In this document: positions 5,648-5,725 of the stretch, piece by piece
Numbering within the stretch: position 1 is the first letter of the stretch
Layout of the letters: each line of letters begins with the position of its first letter
Origin: an uncultured Clostridia bacterium
Lineage (GTDB): Bacteria; Bacillota; Clostridia; UBA1381; UMGS1253
Direction: 5' to 3'
Length of the DNA stretch: 5,725 bases
Assembly (NCBI GenBank): GCA_934456295.1
Contig: CAKSHB010000072.1
Span: forward strand, 1-5,725
Made by a program: the position numbers and the translations under genes
Notes under the pieces: model-generated
The model's input: only the letters and a program-made list of their open reading frames with translations
Told to the model about the DNA's origin: nothing
Databases searched by the model: none

Positions 5648-5697
5648 GTTGATTTTTTACCCGTAATGTGATATACTGTTATCGTTGATTCTTACCC
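5648..5697 (-). repeat. Pair of direct repeats in the leader (possible operator sites)
   Basis: On the minus strand GGGTAAGAATCAAC (5684-5697) and GGGTAAAAAATCAAC (5648-5662) are near-identical, differing by one substitution and one inserted A, about 36 bases apart. Each is followed by a variable base and AT. The repeated site lies just upstream of the first whole gene, where a regulatory protein could bind; that role is inference. The same bases hold the -35-like box of the plus-strand promoter candidate. Confidence 0.5.
5649..5677 (+). promoter_or_regulatory. Plus-strand sigma-A-like promoter candidate with extended -10
   Basis: TTGATT (5649-5654) and TATACT (5672-5677) are exactly 17 bases apart, and TG at 5669-5670 gives an extended -10 (TGA-TATACT). 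Matches to consensus are 4/6 and 5/6. It points rightward, against the operon, so it would drive antisense or divergent transcription beyond the window. AT-rich leaders give such matches by chance, and no minus-strand promoter of equal quality is visible here. Confidence 0.3.
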
Positions 5698-5725
5698 AAA
5701 GATTGTCCTCGTTTTTCGAGGGCTT
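5657..5725 (-). CDS. Possible C-terminal end of an upstream gene (partial)
   Basis: One minus-strand frame is open from the right edge for 22 codons, ends NEDNLWVRINDNSISHYG, and stops with TAA at 5657-5659, 32 bases before the next start. Its composition looks protein-like and the spacing fits the operon. A second frame (ending SLGKNQR before TAA at about 5681) is also open from the edge, so the frame is not certain, and the stretch is too short to prove coding. No function can be given. Confidence 0.35.
   Translation of the reverse strand, partial: KPSKNEDNLWVRINDNSISHYG
5705..5723. other. Short hairpin at the right edge
   Basis: CCTCG (5707-5711) and CGAGG (5717-5721) flank a five-T loop. 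In a plus-strand RNA the stem extends to 7 pairs with one G-U; in a minus-strand RNA it stays at 5 because of a C-A mismatch. The window ends two bases after it, so a T tract for a plus-strand terminator cannot be judged. It may equally be chance within coding sequence. Confidence 0.3.

Noticed and set aside
5201..5671. Plus-strand 156-aa reading frame spanning recT start and the small zinc gene
   Set aside because: Crosses two supported minus-strand genes and their ribosome binding sites; Ser/Arg/Cys-rich shadow with no Shine-Dalgarno sequence.

Overview
The window is a compact piece of a bacteriophage or prophage early region, the replication and recombination module. All genes lie on the minus strand and are read from the right edge (5725) to the left edge (1). 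The host is most likely a low-G+C Gram-positive bacterium (Firmicutes, probably a clostridium-like gut organism). The reasons are the AT-rich DNA, near-consensus AGGAGG-type ribosome binding sites before most genes, ATG/GTG/TTG starts, and a gene set (RecT plus YqaJ, an HNHc_6-type nuclease, a Lin1244/Lin1753-type replication protein) typical of siphophages of that group. No genus can be named from the sequence alone, and no integrase, att site, tRNA or structural gene is present to say whether this is a resident prophage or a free phage.

Layout in transcription order. (1) 5725-5625 is a leader of about 100 bases. It may carry the last codons of an upstream gene and holds a pair of direct repeats and a plus-strand promoter look-alike. 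(2) 5624-5430 encodes a 64-aa cysteine-rich, probably zinc-binding protein. (3) 5418-4309 encodes a RecT-family single-strand annealing protein. (4) 4316-3288 encodes a YqaJ-family exonuclease. (5) 3291-1744 encodes a superfamily 2 DEAH-box helicase. (6) 1739-1104 encodes an HNHc_6-like putative nuclease with a TTG start. (7) 1093-473 encodes a Lin1244/Lin1753-like replication protein with a GTG start. (8) 507-88 encodes a single-stranded DNA-binding protein. (9) 79-1 is the start of another small Cys-rich protein cut by the window edge. Genes overlap or are separated by at most 11 bases, and upstream stop codons usually lie in or near the next Shine-Dalgarno sequence, so this looks like one translationally coupled operon. 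No gene-free stretch exceeds about 105 bases.

How it works together (inference from known families): YqaJ resects double-stranded ends, RecT anneals the exposed strands, SSB protects single-stranded DNA, the helicase remodels DNA, and the Lin1244-type protein probably starts or organises phage replication. Together they would support recombination-dependent phage replication and concatemer formation.

The most interesting signal not explained by protein coding is inside the Lin1244-type gene. Three tandem 21-bp repeats (638-700) share a core AATG-N4-CAAAAAC and run straight into a very A-rich stretch. Asn codon choice in the linker suggests selection on the DNA itself. This is a good candidate for iterons and an AT-rich unwinding region of the phage origin, embedded in the initiator gene as in lambda O. 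I see no sign of a wholly new defence or mobile system.
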